NCBI GenBank assembly: GCA_028281005.1 | Contig: JANQKS010000013.1 | Span: 62,001-126,000, forward strand | Source: Pseudomonadales bacterium | GTDB lineage: Bacteria; Pseudomonadota; Gammaproteobacteria; Pseudomonadales; Azotimanducaceae | DNA: 64,000 nt | Direction: 5' to 3' | Position numbers and translations under genes: made by a program | In this document: one piece after another, positions 35,242 through 44,156 of the stretch | How the letters are laid out: every line of letters starts with the position of its first letter | How positions within the stretch are numbered: position 1 is the first letter of the stretch | Notes under the pieces: model-generated | The model's database searches: none | The model's input: only the letters and a program-made list of their open reading frames with translations | Told to the model about the DNA's origin: nothing

Positions 35242-36456
35242 TTAATACGTAATTGCTTCATCGAGCTTCACCCAACGTCCGTTTTGTACTTGGGACAACA
35301 CCGACTCGGTAGCACCGCTGTGTTTGTCCGGTCCAAAGGAAACACGATAACCAAATATATCCGTGTAGTCGGTAATGCTCTCCAAAGCTTGCACCAATCC
35401 CTCGGTGGTAACGTCGCGGCCCGCACGCTGTAGCGCTTCCACGGTGAGGTCCGCGGCACGATAACCCTCCATGGCGGCGAGTCCCGGCTCAGCATTGTAT
35501 TTGGCCACGTACGCATCCCACCAAGCGCGTACTTCCGGCGACATCTCGTCATCTGCATAAAGCTTGGCCATGTGCACAAAGGCGTAGTAACCCTGGCCAC
35601 TTTCCTGATCGGCGATGACCTGGGCGTAAGCCGCATTGTTGCCCACCCAGGCGACCCCTTCCCAACCCATCTTGCGGGCCGCGTCTAAGACCAAGATGGT
35701 GTCGCGGTGCACGGTACCCATCAGCACGAGGTCACAGCCCGCGTTTTTGAGCCGCAAAATCGCCGCGGTGAATTCTGTTTCAGTGGGTTTGTGCGCCGAC
35801 ACCGCCGCCAGCTCTACCCCCATCGCCATCGCCTGGTCTTCCGCACCCTCCAGGATCTCCACACCGTAGTCAGTGTCTTGATAAATCACGCAGGGCGCGG
35901 TTTTACTTTCCCGCTCCATAAAGTACTTCACCGAAGCGCGCACTTCATCGTAGTAAATGCCGCGCTGGGTGAACTTCAACGGATGGAATGGCTCGACCAT
36001 TTGGCGTCCGCCACTGATGGGGAACAGGTTCAGCACGTTGGCTTCAAACTGTATCGGCATCACCGCGTTGTTGAGCGGTGTACCTACCGCGAGCACAAAG
36101 GCCAGCACGTTGTCCCGGTTGATCAGCTTATTAGCCGCAGAAATAGCCTTGGGCACTTGATACGAAGTGTCTTCCACAATGTAGCGAATGGTGCGCCCGT
36201 GTACGCCGCCGGCTGCATTGGCCTCTTCAAAGCGCATGCGAGCACCGTTGGTGGCACCCACACCCCAAATGGCAGTGGGGCCGGACAGGTCGGTGCTGCC
36301 GCCAAGGATCACTTCCGTATCCGTCACACCCCGATTTTGAACGCCGCCGGCCTCACCCGCATCAGCACTGTCACCGCCCTCCCCGCCGCAAGCGGCCAAC
36401 AGTAGAAGTGCGGCAAAACCAGCCAAAGTGTTTTTCATCTGCATGCCTTTTCCCAT
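35242..36456 (-). CDS. livK: Branched-chain amino-acid-type ABC transporter substrate-binding lipoprotein
   Basis: A periplasmic binding protein of the Leu/Ile/Val (Peripla_BP_6) family, about 404 residues. The N-terminus has a lipoprotein signal with lipobox LLAAC, then a Gly/Asp-rich tether, then the two-lobed domain (VILGGSTDLSGPTAIWG at its start). The chosen ATG at 36456 has GGGAAG upstream; in-frame ATGs at 36486 and 36438 are possible. It supplies the LivH/M/G/F system encoded just upstream. Such systems in catabolic clusters often import aromatic, amide or short-chain acids rather than amino acids. Confidence 0.9.
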   Translation of the reverse strand: MGKGMQMKNTLAGFAALLLLAACGGEGGDSADAGEAGGVQNRGVTDTEVILGGSTDLSGPTAIWGVGATNGARMRFEEANAAGGVHGRTIRYIVEDTSYQVPKAISAANKLINRDNVLAFVLAVGTPLNNAVMPIQFEANVLNLFPISGGRQMVEPFHPLKFTQRGIYYDEVRASVKYFMERESKTAPCVIYQDTDYGVEILEGAEDQAMAMGVELAAVSAHKPTETEFTAAILRLKNAGCDLVLMGTVHRDTILVLDAARKMGWEGVAWVGNNAAYAQVIADQESGQGYYAFVHMAKLYADDEMSPEVRAWWDAYVAKYNAEPGLAAMEGYRAADLTVEALQRAGRDVTTEGLVQALESITDYTDIFGYRVSFGPDKHSGATESVLSQVQNGRWVKLDEAITY

Positions 36457-36493
36457 GGTTACTTCCCGTTCAAACAATCCATTCATCTACCCA

Positions 36494-36529
36494 ATCCATC
36501 AACCCATCCATCAACCCATCCATCAATTC
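36494..36529. repeat. 12-bp tandem repeat after the long-chain acyl-CoA synthetase gene
   Basis: ATCCATCAACCC at 36494-36505 and 36506-36517, then ATCCATCAATTC at 36518-36529. On the transcribed minus strand it follows directly after the TGA stop (36531-36533), and every copy again contains TGA. Confidence 0.9.
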
Positions 36530-36530
36530 A

Positions 36531-38345
36531 TCAATACATCTCGTTGATGAGATCAATGTACTTTTCATTCACCACCTTACGCTTGAGCTTCATGGTGGGT
36601 GTCAATTCTTCGTCTTCCGGATCTAACAACTGGTCTATGAGGCGAAACTTCTTAATGGTCTCCACCCGGGCAAACTTGGTGTTAACGGTTTCAATCTCTT
36701 GCCAGATGAGGTCCTGCACTTCTTGAGTGTGGCACAAACTGGTGTAGTTGGTGAACGGCACGTTGTTTTCTTGCGCAAAGTTCTCCACGTTCTCCTGATC
36801 GATCATCACCAGACAGGTAAGATAGGGGCGTTTGTCCCCCACCACGACGGCATCGGAGACAAAGGGTGAAAACTTCAGCTGGTTTTCTATTTCGCTGGGG
36901 GTGATGTTTTTGCCGCCCGCGGTAATGATGATGTCTTTCATGCGGTCAACAATATAGACGTAACCATCATCGTCGATGCGGCCGACGTCCCCGGTGTGTA
37001 ACCACCCTTGCACAAAAGTTTCCGCGGTTTTTTCGGGTTTGTTCCAATAACCCAAAATCACCCCGGGGCCTCTAATGAGGATTTCACCCTGCTCCGACAA
37101 AGTGACTTCACAGTCTTTGGTGGCGCGGCCAACGGAACCTATTCGATTCGCGCCCGGCCGGTTGGCGGTGGCGATGCCGCTGCACTCGGTTTGCCCGTAG
37201 ACTTCATACATGGGTTTACCCAATGCCCAGTACCAATCGATCAACTCCGGAGCGATCGGGGCCGCGGCGGTGGACAGCCAACGGCACTGATCGATACCAA
37301 GCATGATGCGGATGTTTTTAAGGACAAGAAAATCCAAGGTTTTATGCAGCACCTTCAGGGGTACACCCACTGACTCCCCTTGTTTAGTGGCTTCAGCCAC
37401 CTTCGCACCTACGCTGATGGCCCTTTCATAGGCCCAGCGGCCAAACGCGGTGGCCTCTTTTAGCTTGATGGTGACCAGCGAATACTGTTTTTCCCACACC
37501 CGCGGTACGGCAAAGTGGATGGTGGGCGCAATTTCCTTCTGATCGGCAGTGGCGGTCTCCAGTTCCTCCACCAGATTCACCACGGAAGCCGATTCCAACG
37601 CCATGAAGTTGTAAAACATACGCCCGGCCACATGCGCCAGGGGTAAAAAACCGAGCTGCTCATCCTCGGGATACACGCCGTATATGTCCTGCAGGTTATC
37701 TGCCATAAACAGCATGTTTTTCTGCGAGATCATGGCACCTTTCGGTGGCCCGGTAGTGCCGGACGTGTAGGTTAAGGTCATTAAATCGTCGGGCTGCGCG
37801 GCGGCAATTTCCTGGACCCATAATTCAGGGTGCACCTCGGCATGCTGCTTGCCGAGGGCTAGAAAATCCTCCCAGCTCATACATTGCTCATCGCTGAAGT
37901 TACGCAAGCCTTCCATGTCGAAGATGATGATTTTCGACAGGGTGGGCGTCTGTCCGCGCACCTCAAGCACCTTGTCCAGCTGTTCTTCATCTTCAGCGAA
38001 GTAGAAACGCGTGCCGCTGTCGTTAATCAGGTATTCCACCTGATTGGCGGCATCGGTGGGATACACCCCATTGGTGACACCCCCCATGCCGATGACACCC
38101 ATGTCGGCAAACATCCACTCTTTGTTCACTTCCGAAGCAATTGAGCAAACGTCACCACGCTGCAGGCCCAACGCTTTTAAGCCATGGCCCACCCAACGCG
38201 CGTGCTCACCGTATTCCGCCCAGGTGTATTCATTCCAGATGCCGAAGTCTTTTTCACGCAGGGCGACCTTTTCCGGCAACTCGCGAACGCGCTTGTCGAA
38301 CAGCGCTGATATGGTGGTACACCCGTGAACAACTACTTCAGTCAT
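36531..38345 (-). CDS. Long-chain fatty acid-CoA ligase (AMP-binding)
   Basis: A 604-residue long-chain acyl-CoA synthetase. The adenylation motif LTYTSGTTGPPKGAM is near residue 190, YEVYGQTECSGIA near 395, and TGDVGRIDDDGYVYIVDRMKDIIITAGGKN near 465 (given in part). It ends with the family-typical PTMKLKRKVV. It activates long-chain or bulky acids for beta-oxidation. The gene lies between the Liv-type ATPase and binding-protein genes, all on the minus strand, suggesting that the imported compound is immediately converted to a CoA thioester. Confidence 0.94.
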   Translation of the reverse strand: MTEVVVHGCTTISALFDKRVRELPEKVALREKDFGIWNEYTWAEYGEHARWVGHGLKALGLQRGDVCSIASEVNKEWMFADMGVIGMGGVTNGVYPTDAANQVEYLINDSGTRFYFAEDEEQLDKVLEVRGQTPTLSKIIIFDMEGLRNFSDEQCMSWEDFLALGKQHAEVHPELWVQEIAAAQPDDLMTLTYTSGTTGPPKGAMISQKNMLFMADNLQDIYGVYPEDEQLGFLPLAHVAGRMFYNFMALESASVVNLVEELETATADQKEIAPTIHFAVPRVWEKQYSLVTIKLKEATAFGRWAYERAISVGAKVAEATKQGESVGVPLKVLHKTLDFLVLKNIRIMLGIDQCRWLSTAAAPIAPELIDWYWALGKPMYEVYGQTECSGIATANRPGANRIGSVGRATKDCEVTLSEQGEILIRGPGVILGYWNKPEKTAETFVQGWLHTGDVGRIDDDGYVYIVDRMKDIIITAGGKNITPSEIENQLKFSPFVSDAVVVGDKRPYLTCLVMIDQENVENFAQENNVPFTNYTSLCHTQEVQDLIWQEIETVNTKFARVETIKKFRLIDQLLDPEDEELTPTMKLKRKVVNEKYIDLINEMY

Positions 38346-38377
38346 CTCAACTTGCTTTGCATGTTAACAAGGGCCCG

Positions 38378-39145
38378 CTAGCGCCAGGTTTTGCGCTGTT
38401 TCCAACGCCGCCGGCCACGCACGCCATGATCTTTCATCCCCAAATAAAACTCTTGGATGTCCGGCGCTTCGCGTAAACGTTCGCAGGTGTCTTCCATAAC
38501 AATGCGGCCAATTTCCATCACATATCCATAGTCGCCCACTTCCAGGGCCATCTTGGCGTTTTGCTCAACCAGCAACACGGTCACACCCTGCTCGGCATTG
38601 AGGCGCGCAATGATTTCGCTGATTTCATGCACCAAGCGGGGCGACAGACCCAAGGACGGCTCATCCAACAACATGAGTTTGGGGCGTAACATCAACGCTC
38701 GACCGATGGCCAACATTTGTTGTTGCCCGCCGGAAAGGTTGACTGCCTGCGCTTTGTGCAGCTCTTTTAGAATGGGGAAATAGTCATACACCATGTCGAG
38801 ATCCTGTTGAATCTCGGCATCGCGCCTTGAAAACGCGCCCATACGCAGGTTTTCATCAACATTTAGGAACGGGAACACTTCACGGCCTTCCGGCACATGG
38901 GCGATCCCTTTACGCGCCACCCAATCCGGGTCGTGGCCCTGAATGTCAACGCCATCATAGGTGACCGTGCCTTTCTGCGGGTCCATGGCGCCGGAAATGG
39001 CTTTTAACACCGTCGTCTTACCCGCGCCGTTGGCGCCAAGCAGGGACACTATTTTTCCCTGGGGCACATCCATACTCACACCGCGAATCGCCATGACCGG
39101 GCCGTAGTAGGTTTCGATGTTGCGGATTTCCAATAGATTAGACAT
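38378..39145 (-). CDS. livF: Liv-type ABC transporter ATPase LivF
   Basis: A 255-residue ATPase with Walker A GANGAGKTT (residues 34-42), signature LSGGQQQ near 136 and Walker B LMLLDEPSLGL near 156. The sequence order and the short C-terminal extension match LivF. It pairs with LivG, whose gene starts upstream three bases away. It energises import through the LivHM permease. The tail is rich in Arg/Lys (RGRRRWKQRKTWR), slightly longer than usual. Confidence 0.95.
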   Translation of the reverse strand: MSNLLEIRNIETYYGPVMAIRGVSMDVPQGKIVSLLGANGAGKTTVLKAISGAMDPQKGTVTYDGVDIQGHDPDWVARKGIAHVPEGREVFPFLNVDENLRMGAFSRRDAEIQQDLDMVYDYFPILKELHKAQAVNLSGGQQQMLAIGRALMLRPKLMLLDEPSLGLSPRLVHEISEIIARLNAEQGVTVLLVEQNAKMALEVGDYGYVMEIGRIVMEDTCERLREAPDIQEFYLGMKDHGVRGRRRWKQRKTWR

Positions 39146-39148
39146 GGC

Positions 39149-39907
39149 TCAATCCCCCAGATACGCGCGCAGCACTTCCGGGTGGTTTTGCACCTCCTGG
39201 GGTTCACCAATGGTCACCATGTGCCCGTCCGCCAAGGCCATCACCCGGTCTGACGCTTGCGTCACCAGGTTCATGTCGTGCTCCACCATAATCACAGTGA
39301 TACCCAGCTCTTCATTGATGTCTTCCAACCAGAAAGACAAGTCGTCGGTTTCCTCCGGGTTTAAGCCGGAAGACGGTTCATCCAGCAGCAGCAATTTCGG
39401 CTGTAGGCACAGCGCCCGGGCAATCTCCACCATTTTGCGCACCCCGTAGGGGAGATTGCCAATGATCTGCTCGCGATAACTCTGCAGATCAAGCAGATCA
39501 ATTACATCTTCTACCTTCTGCCGAAAGTCCAGCTCCTGGCGGCGCACTGACGGCAGGAAAAACAACTCAGACAACAGATTGGTGTTGCGGTGCACGTGGC
39601 AACCGATCAAGAGATTGTTGAGCACCGATTCTTGCTCAAACAACTCGGTGTTTTGAAAGGTGCGCGCGATACCCAAATCAGCCACAGCATGGGTCGGCAC
39701 GCGGGTGATGTCCTGGTCTTCAAAAAACACGTGGCCGTGGGTGCAGTCGTAGATGCGGCTGACCAAATTGAAGATGGTGGTTTTGCCCGCGCCGTTCGGC
39801 CCCACAATGCTGAACACCTCTCCCTGCTCCACGCTGAAAGAGACTTCCTGCACCGCCTTTACGCCGCCAAAATGTACGGAGATCTCTTCAGCCCGCAGCA
39901 GGCTCAT
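39149..39907 (-). CDS. livG: Liv-type ABC transporter ATPase LivG
   Basis: A 252-residue ATPase. Walker A is GPNGAGKTT (residues 36-44) and Walker B LLLLDEPSSGLNPEE near 165. In place of the canonical LSGGQ the signature reads NLPYGVRKMVE, a variant common in LivG proteins (usually LPYGxQR). It overlaps the permease gene by four bases, showing translational coupling. It acts with LivF on the cytoplasmic face of the LivHM permease. Confidence 0.95.
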   Translation of the reverse strand: MSLLRAEEISVHFGGVKAVQEVSFSVEQGEVFSIVGPNGAGKTTIFNLVSRIYDCTHGHVFFEDQDITRVPTHAVADLGIARTFQNTELFEQESVLNNLLIGCHVHRNTNLLSELFFLPSVRRQELDFRQKVEDVIDLLDLQSYREQIIGNLPYGVRKMVEIARALCLQPKLLLLDEPSSGLNPEETDDLSFWLEDINEELGITVIMVEHDMNLVTQASDRVMALADGHMVTIGEPQEVQNHPEVLRAYLGD

Positions 39908-40980
39908 TGCAGGCGCTCCGTGCGCAGGAAAGACTTCTGCCGCTTATAGGTGGCCTTGCGGTACATGGGGAATTCTTCAAAAAACAAGCGCACTTTGCGC
40001 CAGCGCCCGTATATACCCAGGGGTTCATAAATCAGAAACAGGATCAAGATGAGGCCAAAGATGGCCGGTTCCAAGCCCGGGATTTGCGCCACCGCCGCAG
40101 GCACGGAATCGCGGAAAATGGCAATCCCCTGGGGCAGCAAGCCAATAAAGATGGCGCCGTAAATCACACCGTGCAGCGAGCCTAAGCCACCTACCACCAC
40201 CATCAACAGTAACTGGATCGAGGTAATGATAGTGAACGCGTCCGGCGCCAAATAGGTCAGGCGGTGAGCAAACAGCGCCCCGGCAAGCCCGGTAAAACCC
40301 GCCGATAAGGCAAACGCCAGGGTTTTGGTTCGCGCCAGATGGATACCCATACTTTCCGCGGAAGTTTCTGAATCCCGCACCGCTGTCATGGCCCGCCCCG
40401 CGGGGCTGCGCAGCAGATTCATCACCAAAATCATCGAACCCAACAGCAGCACCAAACACATAAAGTAGAAGACCGTGGGGCTCGCAAAGTTAACCCCAAA
40501 CAACTCCGGCCTGGGCACCGGCATACCGCGGAAGCCGCCGGTGACCGATTCCCAGTGCACCAACACTTGCTCAACAATCACCGCAAACGCCAAAGTGGCC
40601 ACCGCCAGATAAATACCTGTCATGCGCAGCGCGGGGATGGCAATCAAACCGCCCACCAGCGCGGAAAACAACGTGGCAATGACCATGGTCACTGGAAACG
40701 GTAAACCTTGATTCAAAAAATACGCGTGTACATAGGCGCCGATGGCTAAAAACGCCGCGTGACCGAGACTCACCAAGCCCGTGTACCCAACCAGCACCAT
40801 CAAACCCAGACCGGCAATGGCGTAGATGAACACAAAGGCAAATTCACCCAGCAGGAAACGGTCCAACCACAACGGACCGGCAAACAAGGCCAGTAACAAC
40901 AGGCCATACCACAACACCTGGCCGTTGTGTTTGATCAGGTTGATGTCCTGTTCGTAACGGGTTTTTCTAATAAAACGCAT
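39904..40980 (-). CDS. livM: Liv-type ABC transporter permease LivM
   Basis: A 358-residue inner-membrane permease with a long N-terminal stretch and about nine membrane segments. The family segments GLVSLGHAAFLAIGAY near residue 70 and GGLGSLHGVIYGA near 263 are evident. The C-terminus is a basic cytoplasmic tail. It forms the heterodimeric channel with LivH, encoded six bases upstream. Confidence 0.94.
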   Translation of the reverse strand: MRFIRKTRYEQDINLIKHNGQVLWYGLLLLALFAGPLWLDRFLLGEFAFVFIYAIAGLGLMVLVGYTGLVSLGHAAFLAIGAYVHAYFLNQGLPFPVTMVIATLFSALVGGLIAIPALRMTGIYLAVATLAFAVIVEQVLVHWESVTGGFRGMPVPRPELFGVNFASPTVFYFMCLVLLLGSMILVMNLLRSPAGRAMTAVRDSETSAESMGIHLARTKTLAFALSAGFTGLAGALFAHRLTYLAPDAFTIITSIQLLLMVVVGGLGSLHGVIYGAIFIGLLPQGIAIFRDSVPAAVAQIPGLEPAIFGLILILFLIYEPLGIYGRWRKVRLFFEEFPMYRKATYKRQKSFLRTERLQ

Positions 40981-40985
40981 GCCCG

Positions 40986-41855
40986 CTACACCTTCTTTTT
41001 CTGCATGGTGGCAAACAGCCCCTGGGGCCGTATCACCAACATCACCAACAGCAGCACGTAGGCGCTCATGTCAGAGAATCCCGGTGGCAGATACAGCCCG
41101 GCAAATTGTTCAACCACCCCCACCAGCAATCCGCCGATAATGGCGCCGGGCATACTGCCGAAACCGCCAACGATGGCCGCGGCGAACGCTTTGATTCCAA
41201 CAAAACCAATCAGCGGATCGACTAAGGACACCGGCGCGGTCAAGATACCCGCCAAAGCCGCTATGGCCGCGGACAGCGCCCACACCAGGGAAAACATGCG
41301 TTTTACCGGTATACCCACGTAAAACGCCGCCAACTGATTCTGCGAGGCGGCCTGCATGGCAATGCCGATGCGGGTGAAACTGAAAAACAGCCACATCAGC
41401 AAACACAGCAGCGCAGTACCGAGAATAATGGCGAGGTTTTCGTAGCCGATCACCACTTCACCCAAACGCAACACATCACCCACATAAGGCATGGGCAGCG
41501 CGCGAGGTTCGTTACCCCAGATGGCCCCTGCCAGCGCGCGCAACACAAAACCCAGCCCGATGGTCAACATCAACACCGCAAAGTGCGGCTCGCCGATCAT
41601 CGGCCGCAACAGCACCCGTTCTAAGATGACCCCAACGGTGGCCATCACCAAGATGGTGGCCGGTACCGCCCAGTAATAGGGCACCTCCCACAAGGAGATA
41701 AAGGTGATGGCCACATAAGCACCCAGCATCATGATGTCGCCCTGGGCAAAATTGACCATTTCGGTGGCTTTGTAGATCAGCACAAAACCCAGTGCGATAA
41801 GCCCGTAGACACACCCCTGAGATATGCCGCTGATCAGCAGCTGTAATACTTCCAA
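40986..41855 (-). CDS. livH: Liv-type ABC transporter permease LivH
   Basis: A 289-residue permease with about eight membrane segments. It opens with the family-typical SGISQGCVYGLIALGFVLIY and NFAQGDIMMLGAYV, and has VGGFGSMPGAIIGGLLVG near residue 230. It is the first gene of the transporter set on the minus strand, with livM, livG, livF, the acyl-CoA ligase and the binding protein downstream, and is divergent from the halohydrin dehalogenase-like gene. Confidence 0.95.
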   Translation of the reverse strand: MEVLQLLISGISQGCVYGLIALGFVLIYKATEMVNFAQGDIMMLGAYVAITFISLWEVPYYWAVPATILVMATVGVILERVLLRPMIGEPHFAVLMLTIGLGFVLRALAGAIWGNEPRALPMPYVGDVLRLGEVVIGYENLAIILGTALLCLLMWLFFSFTRIGIAMQAASQNQLAAFYVGIPVKRMFSLVWALSAAIAALAGILTAPVSLVDPLIGFVGIKAFAAAIVGGFGSMPGAIIGGLLVGVVEQFAGLYLPPGFSDMSAYVLLLVMLVIRPQGLFATMQKKKV

Positions 41856-41875
41856 TGTTCCCCTCTAAGGCTTGC

Positions 41876-41904
41876 GCCACCCACATCGTTGTTATTTGGG
41901 TGGC
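41876..41904. promoter_or_regulatory. Operator-like inverted repeat between livH and the dehalogenase-like gene
   Basis: GCCACCCA (41876-41883) and TGGGTGGC (41897-41904) are perfect inverted 8-mers separated by 13 bp in the 104-bp divergent region. The position suits a regulator that controls both directions; no regulator gene is adjacent. Confidence 0.4.
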
Positions 41905-41959
41905 CAGCCGCGTATTGTGTGGAGAACGCGCGCATTTGTCACTACAGAGGAGGACTGAC

Positions 41960-42643
41960 ATGGCAGGCAAGCTGGCCGGTAAACGGGTGTTGGTAACCCA
42001 AGCTGATGACTACATGGGGCCCGCCACCCTGGCGCTGTTCGACACAGAAGGCGCCGAGCTAATTGCCGACACTTCCGACCTGACCGAACCCGGCGCGTGT
42101 GAGGCGCTGGTGGCAAGCGCCGGACATGTGGACATCTTCATCGCCAACCTGGCCTCACCGAACTATTCCGGCATTCCTGCCCCCGAACTGGCCGACGCAG
42201 ATTGGCATAACGCGTTTAATATGATGGTGCATCCGCTACATAAGCTCTGCCAAGGTTTGATTCCACAAATGATGGAGCGCCGCGCCGGCAAGGTAGTGGT
42301 ATACGGCAGTGCGGTAGCGCTCAAAGGCTTAAAAACCGTCACGGCTTACAGTGCCGCGCGTGCCGCACAGGTGGGTTACGTCCAGTCTCTTGGGGTGGAG
42401 GTGGCGCCACACAACGTGCAAGTTAATCTGATTGCGCAAAACTACGTGGAAAACCCGGTGTATTACCCACCGGAGTTGCGCGAAAAAGAGTCTTTTCAAA
42501 ATTCCTTGCGCCGCCAAGTGCCGCTTGGGCGATTAGCCACCGCGGAAGAAGATGCCAAATTTGCCTTGTTCTTGGCGTCTGATGACAGCAACTTTTTTGT
42601 CGGGCAGGCCATCCCCTTCACCGGCGGGTGGGTTCAGCGCTAA
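41960..42643 (+). CDS. Putative halohydrin dehalogenase (SDR-derived)
   Basis: A 227-residue protein with the SDR fold but without a Gly-rich nucleotide motif. In its place is T13-QADD-Y18-M-G20, matching the T-x4-(F/Y)-x-G pattern of halohydrin dehalogenases. The catalytic residues fit S-x12-Y-x3-R exactly: S117, Y130, R134, with Arg where a reductase would have Lys. A NYVENPVYYPP loop resembles the halide-site loop of HheC. The family converts vicinal haloalcohols to epoxides plus halide and can open epoxides with small anions. The ATG at 41960 follows GAGGAGGA; a longer reading is discarded. It diverges from livH and precedes an HpaB-type flavoprotein. Confidence 0.75.
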   Translation: MAGKLAGKRVLVTQADDYMGPATLALFDTEGAELIADTSDLTEPGACEALVASAGHVDIFIANLASPNYSGIPAPELADADWHNAFNMMVHPLHKLCQGLIPQMMERRAGKVVVYGSAVALKGLKTVTAYSAARAAQVGYVQSLGVEVAPHNVQVNLIAQNYVENPVYYPPELREKESFQNSLRRQVPLGRLATAEEDAKFALFLASDDSNFFVGQAIPFTGGWVQR

Positions 42644-42682
42644 TATCAAAGAGTTAATATTAAAGAACTAATATGAAAGGTT
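42641..42682. repeat. 14-bp tandem repeat starting exactly at the dehalogenase-like stop codon
   Basis: TAATATCAAAGAGT (42641-42654), TAATATTAAAGAAC (42655-42668) and TAATATGAAAGGTT (42669-42682). Each begins with TAA, and the 14-bp period places a stop in each of the three forward frames. Confidence 0.9.
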
Positions 42683-42709
42683 CACAGATGCAATTGGAGA
42701 GAAGCCATC

Positions 42710-44101
42710 ATGATGACAGGGGATGAGTACAAAGCCTCACTAAACGACGGTCGCGAAACTTTTTTTGAGGGTGAGGCCGTCGTCGACCTGCCGGGTCACG
42801 ACATTTTAGGTATTACCGTGGATACCGCCGCGGCAGGGTACGACCGATTCTATGACCCCGCACCCGGCGCGGTGGGTGCATTCATGAAAGTACCGGGGTC
42901 TGCGGATGAACTGCGCGAACAGGTGGAACTCCACGAAACCGTAGATTTGCTCACCCACGTCACCTACGCCTCAATCATGACGCTACTCACCGCGGCGGAC
43001 CGCATTGAGGAGCAATTGCCGGAAAACGCCAGACGGATACGCGCTTACGTGGAAGATGCGCAGCAGCGTGATGTACGCATCACCCAATGTATTACCGATG
43101 CCAAAGGCGACCGCAGCCGCCGCGCCGGCAATCAGGACGACCCAGATGCCTATGTGCGCGTGGTGGAACGCCGCGACGACGGTGTGGTGATCCGCGGTGC
43201 AAAACTTCACATCTCCGCCGCTTCCATGGGCCACGAGCTGATGACCATCCCCACCAAAGCCATGAAACCCGGGGAAGAAGACTATGCCATCGCCGCCATG
43301 GTGCCGGTAAACGCCCCCGGCGTGAAAATTGTGAATACCACCTACGCGCCACGACACGCGGATAAACGGGACTTCCCGGTGTCCGGCCGGCACCACACCC
43401 CGGAAGGTTTTGTCATCTTTGACGACGTCTTTGTCCCCAATGAGCGCGTCTTCTTAGACGGTGTGCCGGAGTTGGCGGCTGTGTTTGCCCACTCGTTAGG
43501 CTTGTGGGAACGGCTTGGCGGTCTTGCCGGCATGGCCACGGGTTACGACCGGTTAGTCGGCTTTGCCCAGCTGATCTCGGAAGCCAATGGACTAGAGAAA
43601 ACCGCGCACATTAAAGAAAAGATCTCTGAAATGATGATCAACGCCACCTTGATACGCGCTTCTTTGGAGGCGGCCATCGAAAACTGCAGCATCACCTCCG
43701 ATGGTGCGGCGTTTCCCAACGAACTTTACACCAACGTCGGCAAGTACCATGGTGCCGCCAACTATTCTTTAATGGTGCGCCACCTGCACGACATCGCCGG
43801 CGGTTCGGTGCTGACCGCACCCGGTATCGCTGACCTTGAAAATGAAGAAACCGGTCACTTGATACGTAAGTACATGAGCACCAAACAGTCCGTGGATGGG
43901 CTGTATCGCACTAAGTTGTTTCACGCCATCCGCGACACCACCGCGGATGCCCTCGGCGGCTGGTCCGCAGTGACCAACATCCAAGCCGGCGGCGGGTTAT
44001 ATGCGCAACGGATTGTTTCGCGCATGCACTACGACCTGGAACAGGCCAAACGTATGGCACTGGAACACGCCAACATGGGGGAGTACATCGAAGCCAGTTA
44101 A
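42710..44101 (+). CDS. 4-hydroxyphenylacetate 3-hydroxylase / 4-hydroxybutyryl-CoA dehydratase family flavoprotein
   Basis: A 463-residue flavoprotein of the HpaB superfamily with an acyl-CoA-dehydrogenase-like fold: MTGDEYKASLNDGR at the start, DVRITQCITDAKGDRS near 125, VRVVERRDDGVVIRGAKLHIS near 150 (given in part) and a helical C-terminal domain. The two-Cys, His, Cys cluster ligands of 4-hydroxybutyryl-CoA dehydratase are not found at the expected places, so the enzyme appears to be flavin-only. It may be a monooxygenase on an aromatic or CoA-linked substrate. It follows the dehalogenase-like gene by 66 bases on the same strand, probably as an operon. Confidence 0.85.
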   Translation: MMTGDEYKASLNDGRETFFEGEAVVDLPGHDILGITVDTAAAGYDRFYDPAPGAVGAFMKVPGSADELREQVELHETVDLLTHVTYASIMTLLTAADRIEEQLPENARRIRAYVEDAQQRDVRITQCITDAKGDRSRRAGNQDDPDAYVRVVERRDDGVVIRGAKLHISAASMGHELMTIPTKAMKPGEEDYAIAAMVPVNAPGVKIVNTTYAPRHADKRDFPVSGRHHTPEGFVIFDDVFVPNERVFLDGVPELAAVFAHSLGLWERLGGLAGMATGYDRLVGFAQLISEANGLEKTAHIKEKISEMMINATLIRASLEAAIENCSITSDGAAFPNELYTNVGKYHGAANYSLMVRHLHDIAGGSVLTAPGIADLENEETGHLIRKYMSTKQSVDGLYRTKLFHAIRDTTADALGGWSAVTNIQAGGGLYAQRIVSRMHYDLEQAKRMALEHANMGEYIEAS

Positions 44102-44134
44102 TTTGTCAAAGTTCGGGGTTGCAGCTTCGGCTGT

Positions 44135-44156
44135 ATGCTGTATAAATATACAGCAT
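44135..44156. promoter_or_regulatory. Perfect 10-bp-arm palindrome over the start of the small HTH-like gene
   Basis: ATGCTGTATA (44135-44144), two central A, TATACAGCAT (44147-44156). The start codon ATG at 44155-44157 overlaps the right edge, and the AT-rich centre provides a -10-like TATAAA. It could be an autoregulatory operator or an RNA hairpin that hides the start. Confidence 0.55.

Noticed and set aside
35707-36405. 232-codon plus-strand frame over the Liv-type binding protein gene
   Set aside because: It is antisense to a clear lipoprotein gene, and His/Arg-rich composition marks it as a shadow.
36494-36529. CRISPR array
   Set aside because: The units are 12 bp, directly abutting and without spacers, so this is a simple tandem repeat.
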